From Limiplasma sp036645955 (lineage in GTDB: Bacteria > Bacillota > Clostridia > Christensenellales > Aristaeellaceae), in NCBI GenBank assembly GCA_036645955.1, contig JAVXND010000004.1:37200-101199 (forward strand): DNA of 64,000 nt, in the 5' to 3' direction. Under the pieces are notes generated by a model. The model had not been told where the DNA came from, searched no databases, and saw only the letters and a program-made list of their open reading frames with translations. Numbering within the stretch: position 1 is the first letter of the stretch; the number at the start of each line of letters is the position of its first letter. Below, piece by piece: positions 51,814 through 60,868 of the stretch. The position numbers and the translations under genes were made by a program.

Positions 51814-54009
51814 TCAATTTGCATTGCCTGCCGCAACGGGTAGTTGCTTGGGATTGTCGGAGCAGTGTTCAATCTCCGCTTTGCTGATGAAATAATGATT
51901 TCGCCCTCCGCGCTTCACCTGATACATGTTCACATCTGCCAGCTGGTATAAGCAGTCAAAATCAGTCGGACTGGTTACAAGCACCACGCCAATGCTCAAG
52001 GTAACCTCCATCTCCGTGGAGATTTCCGCACAGCGCTTTAGAATCAGGTCGCATTTGAGCGCCGCTTGGTCACGGTCCTGAAGCTTTGGCGCATAAATCA
52101 TGAACTCGTCCCCGCCAAGGCGGCCAACCAAGTCCGCATCATCCATGCAAGCCCTTAATCCAGTGGCTACAGCCTTGAGCACATTGTTCCCTTCAAAATG
52201 CCCAAAACGGTCGTTGATGTTTTTGAACTTATCAATATCCATGATGAAAAATGCTCCGCCCTCCACAAGCCCGCCATCCGCCTCACTTTTGCAAGTGCGC
52301 TGGCGAAAGGCATAAAGGTTGTAAAGCCCTGTGAGGGTATCACATTGCGCCCTCGCGGCCATTTCATTTTTAAGCCGCATCATTCTTCTTAAATACAGTA
52401 TCAGCATACCTAGGATCAGCGCAAAAAACAGTGCCGTAATGCCCATGGATTGCAGAGGATAAAAGGCAATCAGCCTTCCAAGGGACATGGGCTCTTCCTC
52501 CAGCATATTTTGATAGACCCACGAATTCATCTCATACTTTGGAATGGAACGCATCGCCTTGGTAAAAATCTTGAGCAAATTGGGATCCATTTGCCTGCGA
52601 ACACCCAGTACAATGTTTTGCGGATCGCCGGGATAAGGCGTTAATACCAAGGTTGAATAGCTATGCTCGCTCAAGAGCTGGCTTGCTACATACCCCTCCA
52701 AATAGCCCGAGGCTATTTCACCTGCCGCAATTGCGTCCAGCAAATCCTTGGAGGTGGGAAACAGCCTTAATTGGGAGCGGCCTAATTCCCAGCCCTCCAC
52801 AATCCATTCCAGCCTTTGCGGTAAGCCATAGCTGTTGCTTGCCTTGGAACCCTCTGTGCTTTGTATGTGTACGTAGGGTACCGAAAGCAGCGGCGGTGTC
52901 ATGATGATCTGATAGCGCATCGCGTTTTCATAGCTATCTGTAAAGCCTGTCACAATGTCAAACGCACCCTCGCTCGCTAAGGTTTCATATGCGCCCACTG
53001 TTTTGGCGCTCTTGTAAACAAATGTAAGCCCCGAATCCTTTGAAATGCGGTTTAATACGTCAATCAAGATACCGCTTGCCGTTTGTGTGCGCTCATCAAA
53101 GGTAAAGAGGGGGTTCATGTCAGGCATAAGCCCTATTGTCAAGGGCTTTTGCGTTTGAATAAAGTGCTTTTCTTCCTCTGTTAAAACAAGGCTCGGCACT
53201 TCTCTTTGCATAAAATATTGATTGTAGGTGGTGGATTGAAAGCTTGGATTTGCTTGCGCAATGGCCGTCAAAGCGCTGTCAAGCTCTTCCATCAGCTCTG
53301 TATTTCCCTTGGTGGTGGCAAAATAAAAAGGCTCGGGCGAAAACTTGCAGATGATTTTGGCATTCTTCATGGGTGATATGTCACGGCCTATGGCAAGATC
53401 GGCTTTTCCCGTTTGAAGCAGCTCATCTAATTCGGAATCGTAATTCACATAAACCATGGCAGGCGAAAGCTGATTCGCTTTGCAAAAATAATCGAGCAGC
53501 GTGTTTTGGCGTGTGGCATGTTCAAACGCGGCAATGCGCAAATCCTTCACGTAATAAAAATTTTCCTGCGTGATTTCTGTTTGATCAAGCTTTGCCCATA
53601 ACGCAACGGACGAAGTGCCATAGTGCTGTGCGGGGTAGCTGTATTTCTCAAGCAATGCGTCATTCTTGCGCAGGGCACCGATTAAGTCCAGCTCACCCGC
53701 TTCAAGCATGTCCAGCATCTTTTGCAGTGCATCGTTGATCGCCATGCCTTCAAAGGTCACAAACTCATATGCCCAACCATTAAATTGCGCAATTTCCATC
53801 AGATAATCATAGGTGTAGCCGCTGTGCTTTCCGTTTTCATCGGTTTGCGTCAAGCCCAGCTGCTGTGGAAAGCCAACGCGAAGCACACGCGGCGGTTCCG
53901 TTGCCGCCATACCTGTCAAAGCCATCGCTATACCCTGCAAACCCAAAAGGGCACAGATCAACACAATCGCAATCCTGTACCCAGCCCTGCTTGTTTTTGA
54001 TTGAAACAT
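51814..54009 (-). CDS. Membrane diguanylate cyclase with two periplasmic-type solute-binding domains
   Basis: About 731 aa. Membrane anchor near 8-28, two successive SBP_bac_3/PBPb-like domains (about 40-280 starting RVLRVGFPQQLG, and 290-530 starting PLTIGLMPDMNP), a second membrane helix near 545-570, and GGDEF about 585-715 with RLGGDEF. It senses an extracellular small molecule and makes c-di-GMP. DDAD stands where the RxxD inhibition site would be, so that site is lost. ATG 54009 has GGAGGA 7 nt upstream. Longer frames are shadows of the neighbouring tRNA. Confidence 0.87.
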   Translation of the reverse strand: MFQSKTSRAGYRIAIVLICALLGLQGIAMALTGMAATEPPRVLRVGFPQQLGLTQTDENGKHSGYTYDYLMEIAQFNGWAYEFVTFEGMAINDALQKMLDMLEAGELDLIGALRKNDALLEKYSYPAQHYGTSSVALWAKLDQTEITQENFYYVKDLRIAAFEHATRQNTLLDYFCKANQLSPAMVYVNYDSELDELLQTGKADLAIGRDISPMKNAKIICKFSPEPFYFATTKGNTELMEELDSALTAIAQANPSFQSTTYNQYFMQREVPSLVLTEEEKHFIQTQKPLTIGLMPDMNPLFTFDERTQTASGILIDVLNRISKDSGLTFVYKSAKTVGAYETLASEGAFDIVTGFTDSYENAMRYQIIMTPPLLSVPYVHIQSTEGSKASNSYGLPQRLEWIVEGWELGRSQLRLFPTSKDLLDAIAAGEIASGYLEGYVASQLLSEHSYSTLVLTPYPGDPQNIVLGVRRQMDPNLLKIFTKAMRSIPKYEMNSWVYQNMLEEEPMSLGRLIAFYPLQSMGITALFFALILGMLILYLRRMMRLKNEMAARAQCDTLTGLYNLYAFRQRTCKSEADGGLVEGGAFFIMDIDKFKNINDRFGHFEGNNVLKAVATGLRACMDDADLVGRLGGDEFMIYAPKLQDRDQAALKCDLILKRCAEISTEMEVTLSIGVVLVTSPTDFDCLYQLADVNMYQVKRGGRNHYFISKAEIEHCSDNPKQLPVAAGNAN

Positions 54010-54084
54010 CGCTTCCTCCGTTTGTGCGTACCATTTCTTCCGTTTGTTTATGATTAAGTTACCATGTAACCAATCCATCATATG

Positions 54085-54119
54085 AAAAAAAAGCCCCAGC
54101 ATTGCTTGAGACTTTTTTA
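54085..54119 (-). terminator. Terminator of the tRNA cluster
   Basis: On the minus strand AAAAAAGTCTCAAGC and GCTGGGGCTTTTTTT form a stem with one bulge, directly after the last tRNA (Gly-TCC). Confidence 0.7.
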
Positions 54120-54193
54120 TGGAGCGGGTGATGGGAATCGAACCCACGTAACCAGCTTGGAAGGCTGACACTCTACCATTGAGTTACACCCGC
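54120..54193 (-). tRNA. tRNA-Gly (TCC anticodon)
   Basis: Acceptor GCGGGTG/CACCCGC, anticodon loop CTTCCAA giving TCC, T-loop TTCGATT, encoded CCA. Last of four tRNAs in one transcript. Confidence 0.95.
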
Positions 54194-54236
54194 CCGTCAA
54201 GCGGCTCCAAGATCCATCGCAATCCCAAAACAAAAG

Positions 54237-54311
54237 TGGAGCGGTAGACGAGATTCGGACTCGCGACATCCACCTTGGCAAGGTGGCACTCTACCACTGA
54301 GCTACTACCGC
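54237..54311 (-). tRNA. tRNA-Gly (GCC anticodon)
   Basis: Acceptor GCGGTAG/CTACCGC, anticodon loop TTGCCAA giving GCC, encoded CCA. Confidence 0.95.
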
Positions 54312-54343
54312 ACGTTCCACTGTTTTGATGCGGAAAGGGAAGT

Positions 54344-54427
54344 TGGTGCGGGCGAAGAGACTTGAACTCATACGCCGTAAGGCACCAGATCCTAAGTCTG
54401 GCGCGTCTGCCATTCCGCCACGCCCGC
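54344..54427 (-). tRNA. tRNA-Leu (TAG anticodon)
   Basis: 84 nt with a long variable arm (TGGTGCCTTACGGCGT region), acceptor GCGGGCG/CGCCCGC, anticodon loop CTTAGGA giving TAG, encoded CCA. Confidence 0.95.
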
Positions 54428-54456
54428 AGGCACATCCCCATCTTAAAGCGATGAAA

Positions 54457-54532
54457 TGGTGACCCATCGGAGGCTCGAACTCCGGACACCTTGATTAAAA
54501 GTCAAGTGCTCTGCCAACTGAGCTAATGAGTC
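54457..54532 (-). tRNA. tRNA-Lys (TTT anticodon)
   Basis: Acceptor GACTCAT/ATGGGTC (one T-G), anticodon loop CTTTTAA giving TTT, encoded CCA. First tRNA of the cluster. Confidence 0.95.
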
Positions 54533-54591
54533 TTATTGTTACGCAAGAACATTGGTGATTCTGCATGTTCCTCGCGTCGGGCACGTTTCGT

Positions 54592-54620
54592 ATATTAACA
54601 CAATCCCCTTTTGCTGTCAA
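54592..54620 (-). promoter_or_regulatory. Promoter of the tRNA cluster
   Basis: Minus strand TTGACA (54615-54620), 17 nt, TAATAT (54592-54597), 60 bp before tRNA-Lys. Confidence 0.8.
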
Positions 54621-54666
54621 CCCCAAAATTGAAAAGACCTTTCGTTTTTGTGTTCTTTCTCAGGGT

Positions 54667-55671
54667 TTAAGCCAAAATTTGTTTCTTCCTGCGCCAAGCC
54701 TTGAGCACAGCCTTCACCAACACATGGTAACAGCATCCCGCCGCAATGCTGCCCAAGCTCCACAGCGCCCATGAAAGCGGGTCGCCCGCCAAATGGTAAC
54801 GCTTGCAAACCACCTCCATCCAGCAGTTGAATAAAAATATTTCAAAAGAAGCTTCCCCCAAGAAACGCAAGGGTGCAAAAGCCTTTGCAAAGCGCTTTGC
54901 CTTTTGGAGCAACCAGCCAAATGCCGCGCACAAGGCTGGTACCATCAAAAAGAACGGATGCCAGTACATGCCGTAATCACTAAGCAGGGAGGGGAAAGAA
55001 AAGGAATAGCTAAGCGCCAGGTAACCCACCGCAAAAGCGATTCCGCCCACTGCCGCCGCGTGCCACTCTTTTTGAGCTTTTTGGTGGGGCATTGCCGCCG
55101 CCATGCCTAGGATCAAAATGGGCAAGCGGGAAACCGCCATATAGCGTTCGTCAAATAGGAAGCAAAAGCCCAAGCCAATGGCGGCCGCCAGCAAAGCAAG
55201 GAGCGTAAGCGCTGGTTTTTTAGCGCGTGACAGGCAGGCAAACAATAGCGGCGCCAGCAAAATCACAACCGCATACAGGCTTATGTACCAGCTGATCATT
55301 CTGGGCACATTGGCAAAATAACCAAGCATAAGCAAATTTCCTGCCGCCATGCGTATGCTTTGAACCGTTCCAAGGTTCTCAAGCGGCAGCATAACCGCAA
55401 GCCAGCACAAGCAAAATGGGAGGTAAGCGGGAAGCAAACGCCGCATGCGCCGCGAAAGGTAAGCCCGCATGTCATTGGACTGCTGGAGGGAATGGTACAA
55501 GCCAAAGCCCGCTAAAAAAAGGAAGATGTCCACGCCGCCATAGCCGATTTTTTGAATTTCATACAGCACACCGCTTGTTAAGCCTAGCTTTGCATGAAAA
55601 AATACCACCCATAGTATGGCTATGCCCTTTATTTCATTGCGATAACGGTGTAAATTTTCGCGAAACTGCAT
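54667..55671 (-). CDS. Membrane acyltransferase (acyltransferase-3 family)
   Basis: 334 aa with about ten hydrophobic segments. The opening NEIKGIAILWVVFFHAKLGL contains the family His in FFHA, followed by GGVDIFLFLAGFGLYHSL and the RR-rich RRMRRLLPAYLP. Such proteins acetylate or succinylate cell-surface sugars. GGGAGGG lies before ATG 55671. It stands between the tRNA promoter and the atp terminator, so it is monocistronic. Confidence 0.87.
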   Translation of the reverse strand: MQFRENLHRYRNEIKGIAILWVVFFHAKLGLTSGVLYEIQKIGYGGVDIFLFLAGFGLYHSLQQSNDMRAYLSRRMRRLLPAYLPFCLCWLAVMLPLENLGTVQSIRMAAGNLLMLGYFANVPRMISWYISLYAVVILLAPLLFACLSRAKKPALTLLALLAAAIGLGFCFLFDERYMAVSRLPILILGMAAAMPHQKAQKEWHAAAVGGIAFAVGYLALSYSFSFPSLLSDYGMYWHPFFLMVPALCAAFGWLLQKAKRFAKAFAPLRFLGEASFEIFLFNCWMEVVCKRYHLAGDPLSWALWSLGSIAAGCCYHVLVKAVLKAWRRKKQILA

Positions 55672-55719
55672 GTAAAATCACCCTCCCTTTTGCTCTGCTT
55701 TATCTAACCACAAAAACGC

Positions 55720-55761
55720 AAAAAAAGCAACGGAGCTTATACCTTAGACGGCTCCGTTGCT
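55720..55761 (-). terminator. Terminator of the atp operon
   Basis: On the minus strand AGCAACGGAGC and GCTCCGTTGCT arms with a 14-nt loop, then TTTTTT, 6 bp after the atpC stop. Confidence 0.88.
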
Positions 55762-55766
55762 GTGTG

Positions 55767-56189
55767 CTATTGATTGTTCACGCTGTGGTGACTGCTTACG
55801 CGCAGGCGGGTCATCGCGCGTAAGAGCATGGCTTGGTTGTTGAGATAGCTCTGGCGATCCTGCTTTTGAAGCAATGCCTCGCGCGCGCGTCTCTGTGCAC
55901 GTTCAGCCCGCACACGATCAATGTTTTCAGGCCATTCGGCCGATTGCAGCATCATCACGGTGTTATCTGGCGTAACTGTGAGAAAACCGTCGCTCATCGC
56001 CGCCGTTTTCATAACGCCCTGCGCATCCCGCAAGCGCAGCTCCCCTTCAGCCAATGCAATCACGGTAGGCGCATGCCCCGCCAAAATGCAGGTTTCACCA
56101 TCGGTTGCGTTGGCTATTACCATCTCCACCATGCCGCTGTAGAACTCATGCTCTGGCGTTAAAATGCTCAATTGAAAGGTTTTTGCCAT
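55767..56189 (-). CDS. atpC: ATP synthase epsilon subunit
   Basis: 140 aa. N-terminal beta-barrel starts AKTFQLSILTPEHEFYSGMV and has ILAGHAPTVIAL; a C-terminal helical hairpin (DRVRAERAQRRAREALLQ) follows. It couples rotation and can inhibit hydrolysis. ATG 56189 has GGGAGG 8 nt upstream; the longer frame overlaps atpD. Confidence 0.94.
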   Translation of the reverse strand: MAKTFQLSILTPEHEFYSGMVEMVIANATDGETCILAGHAPTVIALAEGELRLRDAQGVMKTAAMSDGFLTVTPDNTVMMLQSAEWPENIDRVRAERAQRRAREALLQKQDRQSYLNNQAMLLRAMTRLRVSSHHSVNNQ

Positions 56190-56211
56190 TTGATTGGACC
56201 TCCCATCCCGT

Positions 56212-57591
56212 TCATCCCTTCGCCTTGGCGCGCACGTCCTCAAGGTCGCCCACCATATAGAAAGCATCCTCGGGCAAATCATCCACCTCGCCATCTACAA
56301 TGGCTTTGAAGGATGCGATGGTATCTGCCAGCTTCACATACCGCCCAGGAATGCCGCTAAACACCTCCGCCACAAACATCGGCTGGCTTAAAAAGCGTTG
56401 GATACGGCGTGCGCGGTACACCACGGTGCGGTCCTCGTCGCTTAACTCATCCATGCCCAAAATGGCTATGATGTCCTGTAGCTCGCGGTAGCGCTGTAAG
56501 CACTCCTGCACGCGCATGGCTACCTTGTAATGCTCCTGCCCCACCACAGCAGGGTCCAGAATGCGGCTGGTGGATTCCAGCGGATCGACCGCGGGATAAA
56601 TGCCAATTTCCGAAATGGCGCGGCTTAAAACCGTTGTGGCATCCAAATGCGAAAAAATGGCGGCGGGTGCGGGGTCTGTCAAGTCATCCGCTGGCACATA
56701 AATGGCCTGTACGCTGGTGATGGAGCCATCGTTTGTGCTGGCAATTCGCTCCTCAAGCTCCCCCACCTCTGTGGCAAGCGTAGGCTGATAGCCAACGGCG
56801 CTGGGCAGGCGGCCAAGCAATGCGGAAACCTCACTGCCCGCTTGAATATAGCGGAAAATATTGTCGATGAACAACAGCATGTTCTGCTTTTTTACATCGC
56901 GAAAGTATTCTGCCAAGGTAAGCCCCGTCATGGCTACGCGCATACGCGCTCCTGGCGGCTCGTTCATTTGGCCAAAAACAAGCGCTGTTTTCTCAATCAC
57001 GCCTGATTCCGTCATTTCATTGAGCAGGTCGCTGCCTTCACGGCTGCGCTCACCTACGCCTGTAAACACGCTGTAGCCGCCCTGTTCGGTGGCGATGTTG
57101 TGAATCAGCTCCAATATCAGCACGGTTTTACCCACGCCCGCGCCGCCAAACAAGCCGATTTTGCCGCCTCGCGCATAGGGCGCAAGCAGGTCAATCACCT
57201 TGATGCCCGTTTCAAACACCTGCGCAACGGGCTGTTGCTGATCAAAGCTAGGCGCGGCGCGGTGAATGGGCATGTGCTCCTTGGTTTGAGGCGGCTCCTT
57301 GCCGTCAATGGGGCGGCCAAGCACGTCAATGGCACGCCCTAGCATCTCCGTGCCTACGGGGATGGTAATGGGTGCGCCCGTGCTTTCCACGGTTAAGCCG
57401 CGCGATAGGCTATCCGTTGATTCAAGGGCTATACAGCGCACCACATTGCCCATATGCTGGTGAACCTCCGCCGCTACGGTTCTTTCACCATCCTTCACAT
57501 ACACCAACGTATGAATGGGGGGTACCTCCCCCGACCGAAAACGAACGTCCAGCACAGGCCCGACAATGCGAACCACCGTTCCTTTGATCAT
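56212..57591 (-). CDS. atpD: ATP synthase beta subunit
   Basis: 459 aa. Starts IKGTVVRIVGPVLDVRFRSG, Walker A GGAGVGKTVLI, the GERSREGSDL switch, and the catalytic region LLFIDNIFRYIQAGSEVSALL. Catalytic F1 subunit, cytoplasmic side of the membrane. In the usual position between gamma and epsilon. Confidence 0.98.
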   Translation of the reverse strand: MIKGTVVRIVGPVLDVRFRSGEVPPIHTLVYVKDGERTVAAEVHQHMGNVVRCIALESTDSLSRGLTVESTGAPITIPVGTEMLGRAIDVLGRPIDGKEPPQTKEHMPIHRAAPSFDQQQPVAQVFETGIKVIDLLAPYARGGKIGLFGGAGVGKTVLILELIHNIATEQGGYSVFTGVGERSREGSDLLNEMTESGVIEKTALVFGQMNEPPGARMRVAMTGLTLAEYFRDVKKQNMLLFIDNIFRYIQAGSEVSALLGRLPSAVGYQPTLATEVGELEERIASTNDGSITSVQAIYVPADDLTDPAPAAIFSHLDATTVLSRAISEIGIYPAVDPLESTSRILDPAVVGQEHYKVAMRVQECLQRYRELQDIIAILGMDELSDEDRTVVYRARRIQRFLSQPMFVAEVFSGIPGRYVKLADTIASFKAIVDGEVDDLPEDAFYMVGDLEDVRAKAKG

Positions 57592-57627
57592 GTTCGTCTC
57601 CTCCTTTGCTTGAAGCGTCCAGATTTT

Positions 57628-58503
57628 TTACAGTACAAAGGAATCTGGATTGCCGCCTATAATCTCGTTTATTTCCTGCGTAATGGCCGCCTGCCGCGCG
57701 TGGTTGAGCGTAAGCACAAGCTTTTGATGCATTTCATCCGCATTTCGTGTGGCAGATTCCATGGCCGTCATACGCGCACGGTTTTCACTGGCAAAGCTCT
57801 GTACCAAGGCGCTGTACAGCATGCCCGATACATAATGCTGTGCCATTGCATCCAGCACCTCCGCTTGGTTGGGCGCAAAGTCCAAGCCGCCTGTAGGCGC
57901 ATGCATCACCTCCGCATTTGCGACGGTTTCACGCGTAATGGGCAAAATGCGCAGCTTGGTCGGCTTGGTAATTCCGCCCTTTAGAAGCTGGGTAAAGATC
58001 AAAAACACTTCGTCAAATTCATTTTTGCGATAGCGTCGGCAAATTTCAGCCGCTAACTCACGCGCCACATCAAGCGTTGGGTTTTGCACGGCAGTCAAAT
58101 AGCTTTTATCCACGGTAATGTCGTGGCGCTGCATAAAGTTATGTGCCATATGCCCAAAGGTAACCAAGCGAACGTTCACATGGGTGGGGTCCTGCAATTC
58201 GCGCAGTGCAAGCTTGAGCACCTCTTGGTTGTAGCCGCCGCACATGCCCTTGTCCCCCGCAATGACCATATAGGCCGCGCGTGCGCCAAACTCACGGTAA
58301 AAGCCGCTCTTAAAGCCCTCGGGCGAGTTATCCAGTATAAAGCGCATATTGGAGCGTACAAGGCTGAAATAACGCATGGTTTGTTCATGCGCGCGCATGG
58401 CTTTTTTCATTTTGCTTGACGCAATCAAATGCATGGCGCGCGTGATCTTTGCGGTATCGTCGATGGTTTTGATGTGGTGACGAATTTCCGCTATGGAGCT
58501 CAT
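57628..58503 (-). CDS. atpG: ATP synthase gamma subunit
   Basis: 291 aa, normal length. N-terminal AEIRHHIKTIDDTAKITRAM and C-terminal TRNADEMHQKLVLTLNHARQ helices form the rotor coiled coil; ITQEINEIIGG is the conserved tail. Overlaps atpA by 4 nt. Confidence 0.96.
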   Translation of the reverse strand: MSSIAEIRHHIKTIDDTAKITRAMHLIASSKMKKAMRAHEQTMRYFSLVRSNMRFILDNSPEGFKSGFYREFGARAAYMVIAGDKGMCGGYNQEVLKLALRELQDPTHVNVRLVTFGHMAHNFMQRHDITVDKSYLTAVQNPTLDVARELAAEICRRYRKNEFDEVFLIFTQLLKGGITKPTKLRILPITRETVANAEVMHAPTGGLDFAPNQAEVLDAMAQHYVSGMLYSALVQSFASENRARMTAMESATRNADEMHQKLVLTLNHARQAAITQEINEIIGGNPDSFVL

Positions 58504-60032
58504 GCGCCCACGCTCCCTTGCACAGCGGCGGTATTTGTGTCAAACCAAGCTTGAATGGCCGCAATCAGCAGTTTTTCATTGGAGCTGCTCAATTCACCCG
58601 ATACATTCAGCGAGCTGATCAGATGGCTGTAGTTATCGCGAAACAAGGCTGGGAAGCCTTCCTTAAAAGCCACAAGCTCTGCGGGTGTAATGTTTTTGGG
58701 TATGATTTTACGAATGGCCGCATACAGAAAAGCCACCTCTAGCGCCGTAGACATAGGCTCGTTGTTGCGTTGCTTGCAAAGCTCTGTTAGCGTTGCGCCA
58801 TATTTGAGCTTATCCTGCGTGTTCACATCCATATCGCTGGCAAACTGCGCAAAGATTTGCAATTCGCGATACTGTGCCAATTCCAAGCGCAGACTGCCCG
58901 CAACCTTGCGAACGCTCTTGTGCTGGGCGGCGCCGCCCACACGGCTTACGGACAGTCCCCCGTTAATGGCAGGGCGAATGCCCGCGTGGAACAGCTCTGT
59001 ATCCAAGAAAATCTGCCCATCGGTAATGGAAATGACATTGGTGGGGATATAGGCAGAAATATCTCCTGCCTGTGTTTCAATAATGGGCAGTGCTGTGAGG
59101 GTACCGCCGCCCAGCTTATCGCTCAAGCTGGCCGCACGCTCCAATAAGCGGCTATGCAGATAGAAAACATCGCCCGGATAAGCCTCGCGCCCAGGCGGAC
59201 GGTGAAGCAGCAGGGACATGGCACGGTACGCAACCGCATGCTTGCTTAAATCATCATATACAATCAACGCATCGCGGCCATGGTACATAAACCATTCCGC
59301 CATGGCACAGCCCGCATAGGGCGCAATGTACTGCATGGTAGCGCTGTCCGCCGCCGTCGCACTCACCACGGTGGTGTATTCCATTGCGCCGAAATCGCGC
59401 AAATGGGAAATGAGCTGTGCTACGCTGGATGCCTTTTGCCCAATGGCAACATACACGCATGCAACATTTTTGCCCTTTTGGTTCAATATGGTATCCACCG
59501 CAATGCTTGTTTTGCCCGTTTGGCGGTCGCCAATAATAAGCTCGCGCTGTCCGCGCCCAATGGGCACCATGGCGTCTATGGCCATCAGCCCTGTTTCCAA
59601 GGGCTTGCATACAGGCTTGCGGCTCAAAATGGGCGGGGCTGGCATTTCAATGGGGCGCATTTCCACATGGCTAAAATGCTCATCCGAATCCAGCGGAATG
59701 CCCAAAGGATTCACCACATGCCCAAGCAATGCTTCGCCGCAGGGCACGCTTAAAACGCGGCCTGTGCCATAAACCGCCATGCCCACTGCAATGTCGCTTT
59801 CACCCGCCAAAGCCACGGCATAGACCAATTTTTCTTCCAGGTTCATTGCAAGCGCAAAGCTTCCGCTTTCCACCTCTAGCAGCTCGCCGATTTTGCAGTC
59901 GTTCAGCCCATCCATGTACATTACGCCGTCGCCCACAAAAACCACTTTGCCCGCACTGCGCACGGGCAGGTTGTTTTCATAACCGCTTAAACGCTCCAGC
60001 AGGGTCTGCCCCACACTTCCGTTTTCATGCAT
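58500..60032 (-). CDS. atpA: ATP synthase alpha subunit
   Basis: 510 aa. Walker A GDRQTGKTSIAVD, LRDFGAMEYTTVVSATAADS, and the Arg-finger region DVISITDGQIFLDTELF-like. The first ~25 residues (HENGSVGQTLLERLSGYENN) are shorter and different from the typical alpha N-terminus, which in F1 contacts the delta subunit. This pairs with the reduced delta subunit next door. Its start overlaps the atpH stop region by 8 bp. Confidence 0.97.
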   Translation of the reverse strand: MHENGSVGQTLLERLSGYENNLPVRSAGKVVFVGDGVMYMDGLNDCKIGELLEVESGSFALAMNLEEKLVYAVALAGESDIAVGMAVYGTGRVLSVPCGEALLGHVVNPLGIPLDSDEHFSHVEMRPIEMPAPPILSRKPVCKPLETGLMAIDAMVPIGRGQRELIIGDRQTGKTSIAVDTILNQKGKNVACVYVAIGQKASSVAQLISHLRDFGAMEYTTVVSATAADSATMQYIAPYAGCAMAEWFMYHGRDALIVYDDLSKHAVAYRAMSLLLHRPPGREAYPGDVFYLHSRLLERAASLSDKLGGGTLTALPIIETQAGDISAYIPTNVISITDGQIFLDTELFHAGIRPAINGGLSVSRVGGAAQHKSVRKVAGSLRLELAQYRELQIFAQFASDMDVNTQDKLKYGATLTELCKQRNNEPMSTALEVAFLYAAIRKIIPKNITPAELVAFKEGFPALFRDNYSHLISSLNVSGELSSSNEKLLIAAIQAWFDTNTAAVQGSVGA

Positions 60033-60342
60033 GGTTGGAGCCCCCCTCCTCTGTTTTCAACAGATAACGATAAATCTCCCTTAATTGCCCGCGGGCAGTG
60101 CCGTTATAGCTGTAGCCATCCAGCTCTACACGTACACCGCCAAGCTCCTTTTTGTCTACACGGCAAATCAGCTTCACAGGCACGCCCAGCTTTTCCTCAA
60201 AACGCGCGGCAATTCGTTTTTGCGCCGCAATGGAAAGCTGCATTCCAGAAATGATCCGCCCATGCAGAGGCTTGAGCGGCTCCACATCTATTCTTGCAGG
60301 TAAAGCGGCTTGAACTTCATTGGCCTTTGCTTCTTCAGCCAT
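60025..60342 (-). CDS. atpH: ATP synthase delta subunit, reduced to the C-terminal domain
   Basis: 105 aa instead of about 175-185. It has the family C-terminal part (HGRIISGMQLSIAAQKRIAA, LGVPVKLICRVDKKELGGVR, YNGTARGQLREIYRYL) but the N-terminal helical bundle that binds alpha is absent. AAGGTGGG precedes ATG 60342, 3 bp after atpF, so it is not a sequencing break inside a longer frame. It links stator subunit b to F1. Confidence 0.85.
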   Translation of the reverse strand: MAEEAKANEVQAALPARIDVEPLKPLHGRIISGMQLSIAAQKRIAARFEEKLGVPVKLICRVDKKELGGVRVELDGYSYNGTARGQLREIYRYLLKTEEGGSNHA

Positions 60343-60344
60343 GC

Positions 60345-60827
60345 TCAGCCCACCTTTTCAATAAAGTCATCCACCAGCTTGCGATGATCTGCTTCATTGA
60401 TTTCACGTTGTAATATTTTGCTTGCCAATGCCACGCCTAAGCCTGCAACCTCGCCGCGCATGGTTTCCTGCGCGCTTTGCCGCATATGCTCACATTCGGT
60501 GCGGGTATGGGCAATGCGCTGTTCCGCATCGCTTTGCGCCTCGCGAAGCACCTGCTCCGCCTGATCCTGTGCTTGAGAAACACTTTTTTGAATGGTTTCC
60601 GCCGCCGTCTTTTTCGCCTGCGCAAGCTCGTCGTTCATCGCCTTGCGCTGCTCTTCTACCTGCGTCTGGGCATCTGCCGCGCTTTGCAATTGCGCGGCAA
60701 TGCCGTCAGTGCGTTTTTGCATAAATTTACGCACTGGCTTCACCAGCAGAAAGTAAAGGGCAACAAATAAGATGACCGCATTGACGACATGCAGCAGTAT
60801 GGACGTAAGGTTAAACATGCCCTCCAA
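60345..60827 (-). CDS. atpF: ATP synthase b subunit
   Basis: 160 aa. One membrane helix (LTSILLHVVNAVILFVALYF) then a long charged coiled coil (EEQRKAMNDELAQAKKTAAE) and the C-terminal LASKILQREINEADH. Peripheral stalk. TTG start at 60827 has AAGGAGGG 7 nt upstream; ATG 60818 lies only 2 nt after GGAGG. Confidence 0.94.
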   Translation of the reverse strand: MEGMFNLTSILLHVVNAVILFVALYFLLVKPVRKFMQKRTDGIAAQLQSAADAQTQVEEQRKAMNDELAQAKKTAAETIQKSVSQAQDQAEQVLREAQSDAEQRIAHTRTECEHMRQSAQETMRGEVAGLGVALASKILQREINEADHRKLVDDFIEKVG

Positions 60828-60868
60828 GTGTCATCCCTCCTTTTCGTTTCAGTTCAGCTCAAAAAAAA

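Noticed and set aside
54010..54171. N-terminal extension of the PBPb-GGDEF protein to 54171
   Set aside because: The extra residues translate tRNA-Gly and its terminator; ATG 54009 has a proper ribosome site.
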